From positions 1 to 29,980 of the IMG/VR virus record IMGVR_UViG_3300034375_007693: a stretch of 29,980 nucleotides of DNA; one strand, given 5' to 3'. The DNA is from a virus. The notes below the pieces were generated by a model. It did not search any database, was not told the origin of the DNA, and was given only the letters and a program-made list of their open reading frames with translations. This document shows, in pieces, positions 8,579 to 15,369 of the stretch (positions are counted from its first letter, which is position 1; every line of letters starts with the position of its first letter). The position numbers and the translations under genes were made by a program.

Positions 8579-8901
8579 TGTTGCTCATGTTGCTTGCCGC
8601 TGGCGCATGGGCGCAAGAGGCCGCAGCGCCCCACGTCCAGGTAGCTACGGACATGTGGGGCGTCGGTGGTGGCGGTATCGCGGGTCTTCTGAGCGCTATT
8701 CTTGCCTTGACGGTCAAAGATAAGCTACTCTCACCACGTGAGACTGCTGTGGCGGCAGACTCAGCGACCCTCCATGACATGCAGACGCGAGTCACTCGAC
8801 TCGAGCTGCAGCACGAGGCCTTGCGTGACACCCAGCGTGACCTCCGACAGCTCACCGAAACCCTCGGGCAGCTCATCCGAGACCTTGCGAGCAAGGCGTA
8901 G
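8578..8901 (+). CDS. Lysis membrane protein: signal peptide, TM segment, coiled coil (107 aa)
   Basis: This is predicted to act at the inner membrane at lysis. Residues 1-13 form a short signal-like core (MLLMLLAAGAWAQ) with an AWA-type cleavage site. Residues about 32-46 (GGGGIAGLLSAILAL) form a glycine-rich transmembrane segment. Residues about 60-105 form a heptad-like coiled coil (TRVTRLELQHEALRDTQRDLRQL). That layout matches a holin of the signal-plus-TM type or an inner-membrane spanin (Rz-like), both normally next to the endolysin as here. I cannot separate the two. It is the last gene of the rightward block and is followed by the convergent hairpins. Confidence 0.7.
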   Translation: MLLMLLAAGAWAQEAAAPHVQVATDMWGVGGGGIAGLLSAILALTVKDKLLSPRETAVAADSATLHDMQTRVTRLELQHEALRDTQRDLRQLTETLGQLIRDLASKA

Positions 8902-8904
8902 GCT

Positions 8905-8971
8905 GCAGGCAACGCAGCTTCTGGCACTGCACTGCCTGCTTCTGGTGTTGTCACTCAGGGCAAAGCTGCCC
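8905..8971. terminator. Convergent-end hairpins between the two gene blocks
   Basis: Only 75 bases lie between the rightward and leftward blocks. They hold two inverted repeats: GCAGGCA (8905-8911) with TGCCTGC (8933-8939), and a tight GGGCA-AAGC-TGCCC hairpin (8958-8971). Neither is followed by a long T run on either strand, so they are not textbook intrinsic terminators. Their position at the only convergent junction makes a bidirectional terminator the natural role. Confidence 0.5.
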
Positions 8972-8976
8972 GGCCA

Positions 8977-9372
8977 TCAGAACGGCAGGTCGGGCGAAGG
9001 TGCGTCTGCGTTGTAGCCGTTCCCGAAGCCTCCGCGATTAGAGCTCGGCTGCTGTGCCTCGGGCTTAGGACCGCAGAACCCCCAGTCGTTGACTTCCACT
9101 TCGAGACTGCTGCCTTCAGTGCCGTCCTTCTTGTGGTACTTGCGCAGGCTGGGCACACCGGTGACAGTCACCCAAGAGCCCTTCGTCAAGTACTTCGCAG
9201 CGGTCTCGCCCCGCTTGCCCCAGATGGTGCAGCCCCACCAGGTGGTTTGCTTGTTGTCTCCCCAGCCTGAGTCGTTGGGCAGCGAGAGCTTGCACAAGCT
9301 CTTCCCGTGTGGCGTCTCGCGCAGCTCAGGGTCTCGGGCAAGTCGGGCGGTGATTGTGATGTATGCGGGCAT
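8977..9372 (-). CDS. ssb: Single-stranded DNA-binding protein (131 aa)
   Basis: This protein coats single strands during replication and recombination. An OB-fold of SSB type fills residues 1-100: ITITARLARDPELRETPHGK at the start, then KLSLP, a TTWWGCTIWGKRGETAAKYLTKG segment in the place of the usual W..V..WGK..E....L.KG, and GVPSLRKYHKKDG. A Gly/Ser/Asn-rich linker leads to the acidic tip PSPDLPF, the classic C-terminal protein-interaction peptide (compare DDDIPF). The ATG has AAGGGGACACC upstream. It is the last gene of the leftward block, downstream of the exonuclease, RuvC-like and Erf genes, which fits shared recombination work. Confidence 0.95.
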   Translation of the reverse strand: MPAYITITARLARDPELRETPHGKSLCKLSLPNDSGWGDNKQTTWWGCTIWGKRGETAAKYLTKGSWVTVTGVPSLRKYHKKDGTEGSSLEVEVNDWGFCGPKPEAQQPSSNRGGFGNGYNADAPSPDLPF

Positions 9373-9381
9373 GGTGTCCCC

Positions 9382-10221
9382 TTACTTTTGTTGGGTGTAG
9401 TAGGCAGGAACCTCGACGAGTCGTTCGCGTTGGTAGCCGGGCCAGCTGTTCAGGCGTTGGCACTCGTGGAAGGTCTCGGCAAGGTCAAAGTACAGCGACT
9501 TGACTTGCTCAAGCGTTTCGGGTCCGAGCTCGCAGGCGACGGTATCGTGCGGGGCAGAGGTCTCGGCATAGAGTGCGATGAGGCGAGCGTCATAGGTCTC
9601 GTTGACCGGTAGGCCGAACAGGGCGCAAGCTGCTTGCCAGTAGTGGTAGAGCTGCAGGTGAACGAGATAGCGCCCCATTGAGTGCGTAAGGCTGTGCTCA
9701 TCGAGTGCGCTGCCTGTCGTCTTCAGGTCGGCCACAATCAGTCCGTGCTCTTCGGAGTAGTGCAACAGGTCGAGCTTTGCCTTGCAGACACCGAAGAGGC
9801 CATCCCAGACAATCACACGCTCGACGTGGGTGCCAGGGTGCCCGAGTAGCTCGAGCAGCAGCGGGTGACGTGTCGCGGCACGAGCGACCTCGAGGGCGTT
9901 CATGTGCTCGGACTCTGTCAGGATAGCCCGACCTTCGGCAGCAACGCCGGAAGCCCACTCTTTGTAGGCCTTCGTGCGCCGGCTTCCTCCTTCCCAGATG
10001 GCGTACCGAAGCTCGAACTCCGAAGCCTCGAACGTCAGGCAATGGATAGCCGAGCCGAGTACCATGTTGATGGTAGGGGGCTTCTTTACGCTCAGGCTGT
10101 GCTGGTAGAGCTTGGGGCTCTTGACCAGCTCTTTGAGTGCGCTTGCGTTGACTGCGTCGTAGGCGAAGTAGTCCTCGTCTGTCCAGGTCGCGCACTCTTC
10201 GGGTGTAGGTAGTGTCCTCAT
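9382..10221 (-). CDS. RecE/Exo VIII-like PD-(D/E)XK exonuclease (279 aa)
   Basis: This is predicted to resect double-stranded DNA ends, giving single strands for the Erf annealing protein. The family pattern is clear. NASALKELVKSPKLY (about residues 25-39) opens the domain, GSAIH (56-60) gives a metal-ligand His, KAKLDLL (148-153) gives an Asp, and VADLKTTG (163-170) gives the D-x-K of the PDDEXK core. VHLQLYHYW (187-195) matches the Q-x-x-x-Y motif. Length fits single-domain phage RecE-like nucleases. The ATG at 10221 is chosen over a longer frame because GAGAGGACAAC precedes it and it overlaps the upstream stop by four bases. Confidence 0.85.
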   Translation of the reverse strand: MRTLPTPEECATWTDEDYFAYDAVNASALKELVKSPKLYQHSLSVKKPPTINMVLGSAIHCLTFEASEFELRYAIWEGGSRRTKAYKEWASGVAAEGRAILTESEHMNALEVARAATRHPLLLELLGHPGTHVERVIVWDGLFGVCKAKLDLLHYSEEHGLIVADLKTTGSALDEHSLTHSMGRYLVHLQLYHYWQAACALFGLPVNETYDARLIALYAETSAPHDTVACELGPETLEQVKSLYFDLAETFHECQRLNSWPGYQRERLVEVPAYYTQQK

Positions 10222-10691
10222 GTTGTCCTCTCTTTGTGGTGGGTGAGCACGGCAGCGAGTGCTTGCCATGCGTGCGACGACACACCCCGTAGGGGGCCTG
10301 CCTGTCTGTAGTGGTGGGTGTCAGGGTCAATGCCGTGCAGCTCGATGAGGCTGCGACGTATGGCACTGTCTGAGCGTCCCCAGGTCGCCTTGACTGTCCT
10401 GCGGTGTACTGGGCACACCTGCAGCCCGAGGCCGTGCGCGTACTCCCAGTAGCGCCCGAGCATGACCGTAGTGTGGATGACTGACCAGCTCGGCGGGCCT
10501 GGGTGGGTGTGCTCGATGACTACGGTCGGGCAGTCAGCTGCGAGCTCGGCGATGACTTCTCGAACTCGGGCAGAGTCGGCCTTGCCTTCGGAGAGTACGA
10601 CCTCGCCCAAGGGTGCCCCCTCCGCAACGGCATAGACCACGAGGCCGCACGTAGTCGGACCCGGATCGATGCCGATGAAGAGCGACGGCAT
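10218..10691 (-). CDS. RuvC-like Holliday junction resolvase (157 aa)
   Basis: This is an RNase H-fold nuclease predicted to cut branched DNA made during recombination-based replication or before packaging. FIGIDPGPTTCG (residues 5-16) holds the first catalytic Asp9. VVIEHTHPG (57-65) holds Glu60. The C-terminal SSHAWQALAAVLTHH (138-152) aligns with the D-A-A-D-A-L-A motif of RuvC. Here His140 occupies the first Asp position, as in Thermus RuvC, but Gln143 stands where the last catalytic Asp is expected. The ATG at 10691 shares one base with the upstream stop (TGATG) and removes 12 weakly supported residues from the longest frame. Confidence 0.82.
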   Translation of the reverse strand: MPSLFIGIDPGPTTCGLVVYAVAEGAPLGEVVLSEGKADSARVREVIAELAADCPTVVIEHTHPGPPSWSVIHTTVMLGRYWEYAHGLGLQVCPVHRRTVKATWGRSDSAIRRSLIELHGIDPDTHHYRQAGPLRGVSSHAWQALAAVLTHHKERTT

Positions 10692-11152
10692 CAGACGCGA
10701 CCCACGAGAGCGCGAGGCATAGCCCATGTAGAATCAAAGACTCGGATGAGCTCAGAAGCGACCTTCAACCGGCCTACCTTCTCCGCGACTCGGCGTGCAG
10801 CCTCGTCGCGCGCTTTTATGTCCTCGTCGAGCATCAACAAGATTCCTGCGACCTCGCGCTTGAGGTCATCGACCTGAGAGGCCCAAGCCGTCACCACGCT
10901 ACCCGAGGCAGGGGCAGGCCTCTCGACCAAAGAGTAGTAGTAGTGCCCGCCCTCTTTGCGCTGCACTCGGGACAAGGTGCCAGTAACAACCATTACTGTG
11001 AGCTTGTCGCGCATCTTTTCGTAGGCCATACCCGAACATCCCTCAATGCCAAGATGCTTCGTGACCCTGCCCATTCGGTGTTCCCCTGGGGTCGTCTCGA
11101 AGAAGTCAATGATGCGGGCAGTAGTGTCGTCGTTGTTGTCGAATAGCTGCAT
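10691..11152 (-). CDS. Winged-helix-like and coiled-coil protein, unknown (153 aa)
   Basis: No family is recognised. Residues 1-75 look like a winged helix: helices around RIIDFFETTPGEH, RVTKHLGI and MRDKLTVMVV, then a hairpin (GTLSRVQRKEGGHYYYSL) typical of the wing. Residues about 88-135 are helical and heptad-like (QVDDLKREVAGILLMLDEDIKARDEAARRVAEKV), suggesting a dimer. It lies between Erf and the RuvC-like gene and has a strong GAGAGGACACC ribosome site, so a DNA-binding helper in recombination or a regulator are both possible. Confidence 0.68.
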   Translation of the reverse strand: MQLFDNNDDTTARIIDFFETTPGEHRMGRVTKHLGIEGCSGMAYEKMRDKLTVMVVTGTLSRVQRKEGGHYYYSLVERPAPASGSVVTAWASQVDDLKREVAGILLMLDEDIKARDEAARRVAEKVGRLKVASELIRVFDSTWAMPRALVGRV

Positions 11153-11179
11153 GGTGTCCTCTCATGTGCTCGGTGTGGT

Positions 11180-11824
11180 TTAGACTTGCTCGGTGATGGT
11201 GGCCTTGATGATTGCGAGGCCGTTGGCGCTATCCAGCCACGCATGGCAGTTCTTGAGCTGCGAGGGACTCATAGAGCCAAGCGTCCCGCGCTTGCTCGAC
11301 TTCGCCCACGTATTGAAATTTGCAACGGTCAGTCCTGCCCCCTCGAGCTCGGCAAGGATGAGCGACGCCCAGTCCTGAGTAGCGGGCACCGTGCGCCGAG
11401 CAGGCCTGCGTTGCACCGTTCGCGAGCTTGCTGCGTTGCCGTCATCGTCCTCGACAGGAAGGCCTACGATGGACTGCAGGGAGTAGCGCCGGAGGTAGGT
11501 GATAGCCGAGCCCACTGCCTGCGCGTCTGCCTTCTTGCCCATCGGAGTTGCGACCGTAGAGCTGAGCATCTGCCCGCTGCTGTGGATGAGCACGGTCGTA
11601 AGCTGCACGAGGGACTCATCGAGGTGAGGCAGCTGCAGAACGCCTACACCGTTCTCATTAAGTACGGGAATGACTGCGCCGATGACGGCAGACAAAGACG
11701 CGAAGCTGCTGCGAAAGTGCGGGTTCTTGCTGTCCTTGACGGCTGCGCCCATAGACGCTTGAGCCTTGATAAGGGCGGTGAATAGGTCTTTTCGGTCGTC
11801 GGTAAAGCTATACAGTTCAAACAT
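11180..11824 (-). CDS. erf: Erf-family single-strand annealing protein (214 aa)
   Basis: This is a recombinase that anneals complementary single strands, as P22 Erf does when it circularises or multimerises DNA. The ERF domain fills residues 10-130: NPHFRSSFASLSAVIGAV (34-51), VLNENGVGVLQL (54-65), then the diagnostic GSAITYLRRYSLQSIVGL (105-122) and the acidic EDDDGN. The C-terminal third is a basic linker (RRPARRT) and a small helical domain. It works naturally with the nuclease two genes downstream, and SSB completes the set. The ATG at 11824 follows GAGAGGACACACC, 11 bases after the primase stop. The alternative ATG five codons upstream sits inside that ribosome site and is rejected. Confidence 0.9.
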   Translation of the reverse strand: MFELYSFTDDRKDLFTALIKAQASMGAAVKDSKNPHFRSSFASLSAVIGAVIPVLNENGVGVLQLPHLDESLVQLTTVLIHSSGQMLSSTVATPMGKKADAQAVGSAITYLRRYSLQSIVGLPVEDDDGNAASSRTVQRRPARRTVPATQDWASLILAELEGAGLTVANFNTWAKSSKRGTLGSMSPSQLKNCHAWLDSANGLAIIKATITEQV

Positions 11825-11835
11825 GGTGTGTCCTC

Positions 11836-14100
11836 TCATGTGCTTGTGGTGAGTTCAAAGTCGCTACGGGTGAGCTTCTTGATTGCAATAATGCCAGTGT
11901 CGCTGCCCTCTGCCGGGCAGTCCTTGAAATAATACGTGACCCCAGCCGAGCGATACCGCAGGAACCCTGCGCCGTGCAGTGCCGAGCTCAGCGACAGCCC
12001 GAAGCGCTGCGTGCTGAGGTTGGGGTCTACGGCACCGGCAAACTCGGCAACGGTGAACCGGTTGCGCCTGCCTCCCTTGTTTGCGTCGTGCGCCTTCGCT
12101 GCGCACTGGGAGAACCAGTCGAGGTACTGGAAGACTCCGTTTGCGCGTCGGTTCTCTCGTGTCTCTTCTTTGTTGAGCCACCACTCTTCTCCCTGGTCGT
12201 ACGCAACATACGACTCGGCAAGAAGCTGGTCACGGTACTTGCGCAGCCAGTCGAGGCCGGCAGTCTCACCCCGGCAGGGGATGACCCAGTACCTACGGCT
12301 GCCCGTTCGATCTCTGAGCACATCTTGCTCATTTGAGGTCATCGTGATGACGGTGTGCCTGCGGTATGTCCGCAGCTTGCGCCCGAAGGGAGGCCGGAAT
12401 CGGTCGATGGCAGAGGTGATGAATGCCTTGCGTGTCTCTTGGTCTGCGTTGCTGCTGCCCGCCATCTCGGCGTCTTCGTAGATGAGAGCCGAGTAGAGCT
12501 GCATGTAGCTGTCTTTGTCCTTGATATTGAAGCGGGTGTCACTGTAGAGGCCGTCCTGCCCTGGCCAGTTCGCCCACTCTCGCCACACTGTGCTCTTTCC
12601 CCAGCCTTGGGGACCGGTCAGCAACATGCAGGTGTGAAGCTGACAGCCAGGCGAGAAGAGCCGAGCCATTAGACCGACGCACCACTTCCGCGAATATGTG
12701 CGGTGAATGGGCAGGTCCTCGACATTGCAGACCTCCAGCAGCCATCGGTCAATCCTCGGGCACCCGTCCCACTTGAGCGCCTTGACGTAGTCCTGCACAG
12801 GATTGCGGGTGAACTTGCGGCAGACGTACTCGACAGCAGAGAACAGCATCTCGCGACCAATACGCCAGTGCCAATCGTAAGCGGTCTCCATGTGCGTAAC
12901 GACGCGCATCCAGACACCGTCGTCAATGACATCGTGCCCGTCCATCTCCTGTTCTCTGAAGGAATCAAACCAGAGGTTGAAGGCTGCGTCATGGGTGAGC
13001 ATGGTGTGCAGGTTCGTCATCGAGTTCTTCACCCTGCCCGGTGTGCCGTCCTTCTTTGAGGCTTCGCGACGCAGCTCGGCTAAGCCCGGTGTGCTCGCAG
13101 GTTTGTAGGTGTTCCAGTAGCTTGTGGCGTTAGGGGCGCTGTAGTAGCGCATCCTTCCGTCATTCTCGCGATGGAAGAAGCCACTGCCGACACTAGTGCC
13201 ACCGTACGGGCAGATGACCTTCAGCCGCTCGCCTGGGGCAAGGGCATCGGCGCACTGTTGCCACGTTCTGCCGTCTGCGAGTCGCTGCGTCCGAAAGTCG
13301 CAGTCTACAGACTTCGCCTGTCTCGGTCGCTTGCGGGCAGGAACCGGACTTGGGCGGGCTGTCGCCTTGTTTTCCGTGAGCTGTCCTTGCTTGCCGTGCT
13401 GCGCTTGCAGTCGGCCTACGATGTCGGAGGTGAGCACAGTATCGGAGGCCGCGACAACCTCGACAGGCTGAAGACGCCAAGCACACTTCGTGTTCATGCT
13501 GCCCGGTGCCCTTGCGAGTCGGGCGCCTACATCGTGCGTCCGGTCGTATGCCTTGTGGTAGGTCGTCAAAGGGGGATGGAAGCCCTGCGCAAGCTCGGCA
13601 GCACGTGCGTTCACCTCGTCAACAATGGCAACGTGCAGAGCCTGCAGGGCAGCCTTCTCGCTGCGCATCACCTCGTCTACAGCGTAGTGGAAGTGATAGC
13701 CCCAGCCACTACATATAGTGAGCGTCGGAGGTGCGCCCATGGCAGTCTCGAGCAGTCCTCCAACGTCTTGCAGCAGGAGGTCTAAGAAGCCCTGACGCTG
13801 CTCGTCGGGCATCTGGTACATGTGCGCCTTGCGGTCTGCAGCCTTGTCGGGCAGTGCGTTGCCTCGAGCGAGGCGAGCAGCGTCCACGAGGCCGAGCATA
13901 TCGAGGTCAAAGAACAACGAGGTCACACCCCGGCAGTTCTTGACCGAGCGCCCCCTCGCCTGAGCGTCGACGGAGCCCCGGAAGAAGTACCCGGTAGAGA
14001 TGTAGTCCCCACCGGCAAGCGACTGCTCAACGTACATGCACCCGTCTGGGGGCTCAGGCCATACCGTGCGGACACGTGCGTCAGGGTGTCGTGCGTTCAT
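11836..14100 (-). CDS. AEP primase fused to VapE/VirE-type superfamily 3 helicase (754 aa)
   Basis: This is the replication initiator or primase-helicase of the phage. The N-terminal primase of archaeo-eukaryotic type has FFDLD (metal Asp65 and Asp67), SGWGYHFHY (about 131-139) and LARAPGSMNTK (about 195-205), a match to the R-x-PG(T/S)xNxK signature. A middle segment (about 265-345) has CPYGG and may be a zinc or DNA-binding part. The VapE/VirE ATPase follows: NPVQDYVKALKWDG (about 433-446), Walker A GPQGWGKST (496-504), Walker B LIYEDAEM (539-546), MTSNEQDVLRDRTGSRRYW (587-605) with the sensor Asn and arginine residues. The ATG has AAGGA upstream and overlaps the previous gene by 20 bp. No polymerase gene accompanies it. 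Confidence 0.9.
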   Translation of the reverse strand: MNARHPDARVRTVWPEPPDGCMYVEQSLAGGDYISTGYFFRGSVDAQARGRSVKNCRGVTSLFFDLDMLGLVDAARLARGNALPDKAADRKAHMYQMPDEQRQGFLDLLLQDVGGLLETAMGAPPTLTICSGWGYHFHYAVDEVMRSEKAALQALHVAIVDEVNARAAELAQGFHPPLTTYHKAYDRTHDVGARLARAPGSMNTKCAWRLQPVEVVAASDTVLTSDIVGRLQAQHGKQGQLTENKATARPSPVPARKRPRQAKSVDCDFRTQRLADGRTWQQCADALAPGERLKVICPYGGTSVGSGFFHRENDGRMRYYSAPNATSYWNTYKPASTPGLAELRREASKKDGTPGRVKNSMTNLHTMLTHDAAFNLWFDSFREQEMDGHDVIDDGVWMRVVTHMETAYDWHWRIGREMLFSAVEYVCRKFTRNPVQDYVKALKWDGCPRIDRWLLEVCNVEDLPIHRTYSRKWCVGLMARLFSPGCQLHTCMLLTGPQGWGKSTVWREWANWPGQDGLYSDTRFNIKDKDSYMQLYSALIYEDAEMAGSSNADQETRKAFITSAIDRFRPPFGRKLRTYRRHTVITMTSNEQDVLRDRTGSRRYWVIPCRGETAGLDWLRKYRDQLLAESYVAYDQGEEWWLNKEETRENRRANGVFQYLDWFSQCAAKAHDANKGGRRNRFTVAEFAGAVDPNLSTQRFGLSLSSALHGAGFLRYRSAGVTYYFKDCPAEGSDTGIIAIKKLTRSDFELTTST

Positions 14101-14320
14101 CGTGCAGTTCCTTTGCTTTGAGCATGAATGCAGTAGCGGCTTCGCAAGCCTCTCGGCGAGTCGGACGGAGCCCTACCTCTACGAGGTCGCCGCCCATCTT
14201 GTTGACGCGCCACGCCCAGTACTCGCCCGAGGGCTGCACGTCTGCGTCGAGATACGGTTCTCGAAGGGTGCGCTGCAGCCCGATGCCGAAGACGTACCAG
14301 GGGCTGAGTCGAGGTCTCAC
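14081..14320 (-). CDS. Small early protein, paralogue of the 50-aa gene upstream (79 aa)
   Basis: The function is unknown. The GTG start at 14320 overlaps the previous stop (GTGA) and gives an N-terminus (V-RPRLSPWYVFGIGLQ) that matches the 50-aa protein encoded at 14933-15085. That match fixes the start better than any ATG would. Residues about 8-28 are encoded by a 67-bp sequence that is repeated exactly in the paralogue. The rest (GEYWAWRVNKMGGDLVEVGL, then a helix rich in Ala, Glu and Lys) looks like a compact beta-beta-alpha fold. Its 3' end overlaps the primase start by 20 bp. Confidence 0.72.
   Translation of the reverse strand: MRPRLSPWYVFGIGLQRTLREPYLDADVQPSGEYWAWRVNKMGGDLVEVGLRPTRREACEAATAFMLKAKELHDERTTP
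14236..14302. repeat. 67-bp exact direct repeat, copy 1
   Basis: This sequence is identical base for base to 15001-15067. It lies within the 79-aa gene and encodes the same residues in the same frame as copy 2 (PWYVFGIGLQRTLREPYLDA and two more). Codons just upstream in both genes encode nearly the same residues but differ at several synonymous positions, so the exact identity ends abruptly. That is the pattern left by gene conversion or a very recent partial duplication. Confidence 0.95.
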
Positions 14321-14808
14321 GATGCCCTCCGTTGGCGTTGCAGATTGTGCCACACGTCTCGCACCGCCCACCGGCTGAGCCGAAACGGCATCTCATCGTC
14401 TGCGAGGATAGAGCGGTAGACTTCGCCGGGGCTCATGTCCGGCCAGTTCTCGACATAGATAGCAACCTCTTGCTCGATGACTGCGCGACGCTGACCGCAA
14501 CCGGGCAAGATGCCGAGCTTGCGACGAAACCACCGGACAGAATCGGCCTTTACGCCCTCCCGGCGCGCAATCTCACGATCGCTTTGGTACGGATTCCGGG
14601 CGATAAGCTCGCGAAATCTCGTGGTAAGGGTCGTCTCTTCGGGCAGCATCCCATTGTCAGACCAACGCTTGTAAACCGCCGCCGGACGAATCCCGAACTC
14701 ATCCCCTGCATCCTTGAGAATGCCTTTCCTCACCTCTTTGTCGGTCTCCGCATAGTAGCGGTCTCGCCACACTGCGGTCTGTGCAAGCTCTTCAGCTTTG
14801 AGGGTCAT
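14317..14808 (-). CDS. Multi-helix-turn-helix DNA-binding protein (163 aa)
   Basis: This is a probable phage transcription regulator or DNA-binding replication factor. Three HTH-like units can be seen: FGIRPAAVYKRWSDNG (about residues 37-52), SDREIARREGVKADSVRWFRRKLGI (about 75-99, the clearest, resembling a resolvase/sigma-type HTH), and SPGEVYRSILADDEMPFRLS to RDVWHNL (about 125-155). Basic residues cluster in the recognition helices and at the end (QRQRRAS). The ATG at 14808 overlaps the stop of the 43-aa gene (ATGA). The longer frame from 14943 is rejected because its extra N-terminus is low-complexity Arg-rich and covers two other coupled genes. It is a candidate binder of the repeated operators at 16083-16336, though this is not shown by the sequence. 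Confidence 0.72.
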   Translation of the reverse strand: MTLKAEELAQTAVWRDRYYAETDKEVRKGILKDAGDEFGIRPAAVYKRWSDNGMLPEETTLTTRFRELIARNPYQSDREIARREGVKADSVRWFRRKLGILPGCGQRRAVIEQEVAIYVENWPDMSPGEVYRSILADDEMPFRLSRWAVRDVWHNLQRQRRAS

Positions 14809-14936
14809 CCGACCACCCCAAGCTCTGCGGCGCAGTCCCAGTAGCCGGCCTCGACTCCTGCGCGGTGCCCGGAGTCGTAGCTGCACCGGGCGAGCGTCAG
14901 CGCCATGGCGACGAGTAGCCAGTGTGAGCGGGTCAC
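14805..14936 (-). CDS. Tiny coupled membrane or lipoprotein-like peptide (43 aa)
   Basis: A GTG start at 14936 overlaps the previous stop (GTGA), and the TGA overlaps the next ATG (ATGA), so it is coupled at both ends. The peptide begins MTRSHWLLVAMALTLARCSYD: a positive start, a hydrophobic core of about ten residues, then LARC-S, which has a Cys where a lipoprotein signal would place it (the preceding Arg is atypical). The remainder is short and polar with a second Cys. It could be an inner-membrane peptide that alters host physiology. Function is unknown, and the coupling is the main support for it being real. Confidence 0.58.
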   Translation of the reverse strand: MTRSHWLLVAMALTLARCSYDSGHRAGVEAGYWDCAAELGVVG

Positions 14937-15085
14937 GAGTCACCCCTACGCAGAGACCACGCGGGGCACGGCGGGGCGTCTCGCGGCGGCATGGACGGGG
15001 GCACGTCTGCGTCGAGATACGGTTCTCGAAGGGTGCGCTGCAGCCCGATGCCGAAGACGTACCAGGGAGTCAGGCGAGGCCTCAT
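14933..15085 (-). CDS. Short paralogue of the 79-aa protein (50 aa)
   Basis: The ATG at 15085 overlaps the previous stop (ATGA), and its own TGA overlaps the GTG of the 43-aa gene. The first 28 residues (MRPRLTPWYVFGIGLQ and on to DADV) match the 79-aa protein, and 22 of the codons are identical to it through the 67-bp exact repeat. After DVPPS the sequence diverges into a Pro-rich tail with one Cys (ending SLRRGDS), so it lacks the conserved-looking second half of its paralogue. It may be a truncated, decaying copy or a product with a private function. Confidence 0.65.
   Translation of the reverse strand: MRPRLTPWYVFGIGLQRTLREPYLDADVPPSMPPRDAPPCPAWSLRRGDS
15001..15067. repeat. 67-bp exact direct repeat, copy 2
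   Basis: This is identical to 14236-14302 with the same orientation and reading frame, and lies inside the 50-aa gene. The two copies are 765 bp apart start to start. Homologous recombination between them would delete three small genes (the 50-aa, 43-aa and HTH genes) and fuse the N-terminus of one paralogue to the body of the other. Confidence 0.95.
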
Positions 15086-15369
15086 CCGACTGCCCCCAGC
15101 CAGTCCACTTCCGTGAGACTGCCGATCTCGTTTCCCTCGTCCTGCTCCTGGTTGTACTCGTAGCAGAGGAACCCGTCGATCGCGTCGATCTTCTCAGCCA
15201 GGGCCCCAAGCATCTTGTCGAGGGACTTGATCGCCTTGTCGCGGTCATCGCCAGCCTCGCCGATGGTCCTGACCATATCCTCGAGCTTGCTCAGATCTGC
15301 GGACACGCCAGCAGTCGAGGGCGCTGCTTTGGCGGCAGGGGCCTTACGGCCGGGTCGACGACGGGTCAT
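15082..15369 (-). CDS. Basic-tailed coiled-coil early protein (95 aa)
   Basis: The N-terminal 20 residues are a basic, Ala/Pro-rich tail (MTRRRPGRKAPAAKAAPS), likely disordered and able to bind nucleic acid. Residues about 25-65 form an amphipathic helix (DLSKLEDMVRTIGEAGDDRDKAIKSL and on) suited to oligomerisation. The C-terminus is acidic (NQEQDEGNEIGS). Both ends overlap neighbours by ATGA. No family is recognised. The charge layout suggests a small nucleoid-like or adaptor protein. Confidence 0.65.
   Translation of the reverse strand: MTRRRPGRKAPAAKAAPSTAGVSADLSKLEDMVRTIGEAGDDRDKAIKSLDKMLGALAEKIDAIDGFLCYEYNQEQDEGNEIGSLTEVDWLGAVG

Noticed and set aside
13171-13785. 204-codon rightward frame inside the primase-helicase gene
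   Set aside because: The leftward frame carries complete primase and ATPase motifs. This frame has none and no coupling to neighbours.
14809-14943. N-terminal extension of the HTH protein
   Set aside because: The Arg-rich extension overlaps the coupled 43-aa frame. ATG at 14808 sits in an ATGA overlap.
14933-15067. 50-aa gene as a pure pseudogene
   Set aside because: It keeps a coupled ATG start and a coupled stop on both sides, so it is listed as a gene, though decay remains possible.
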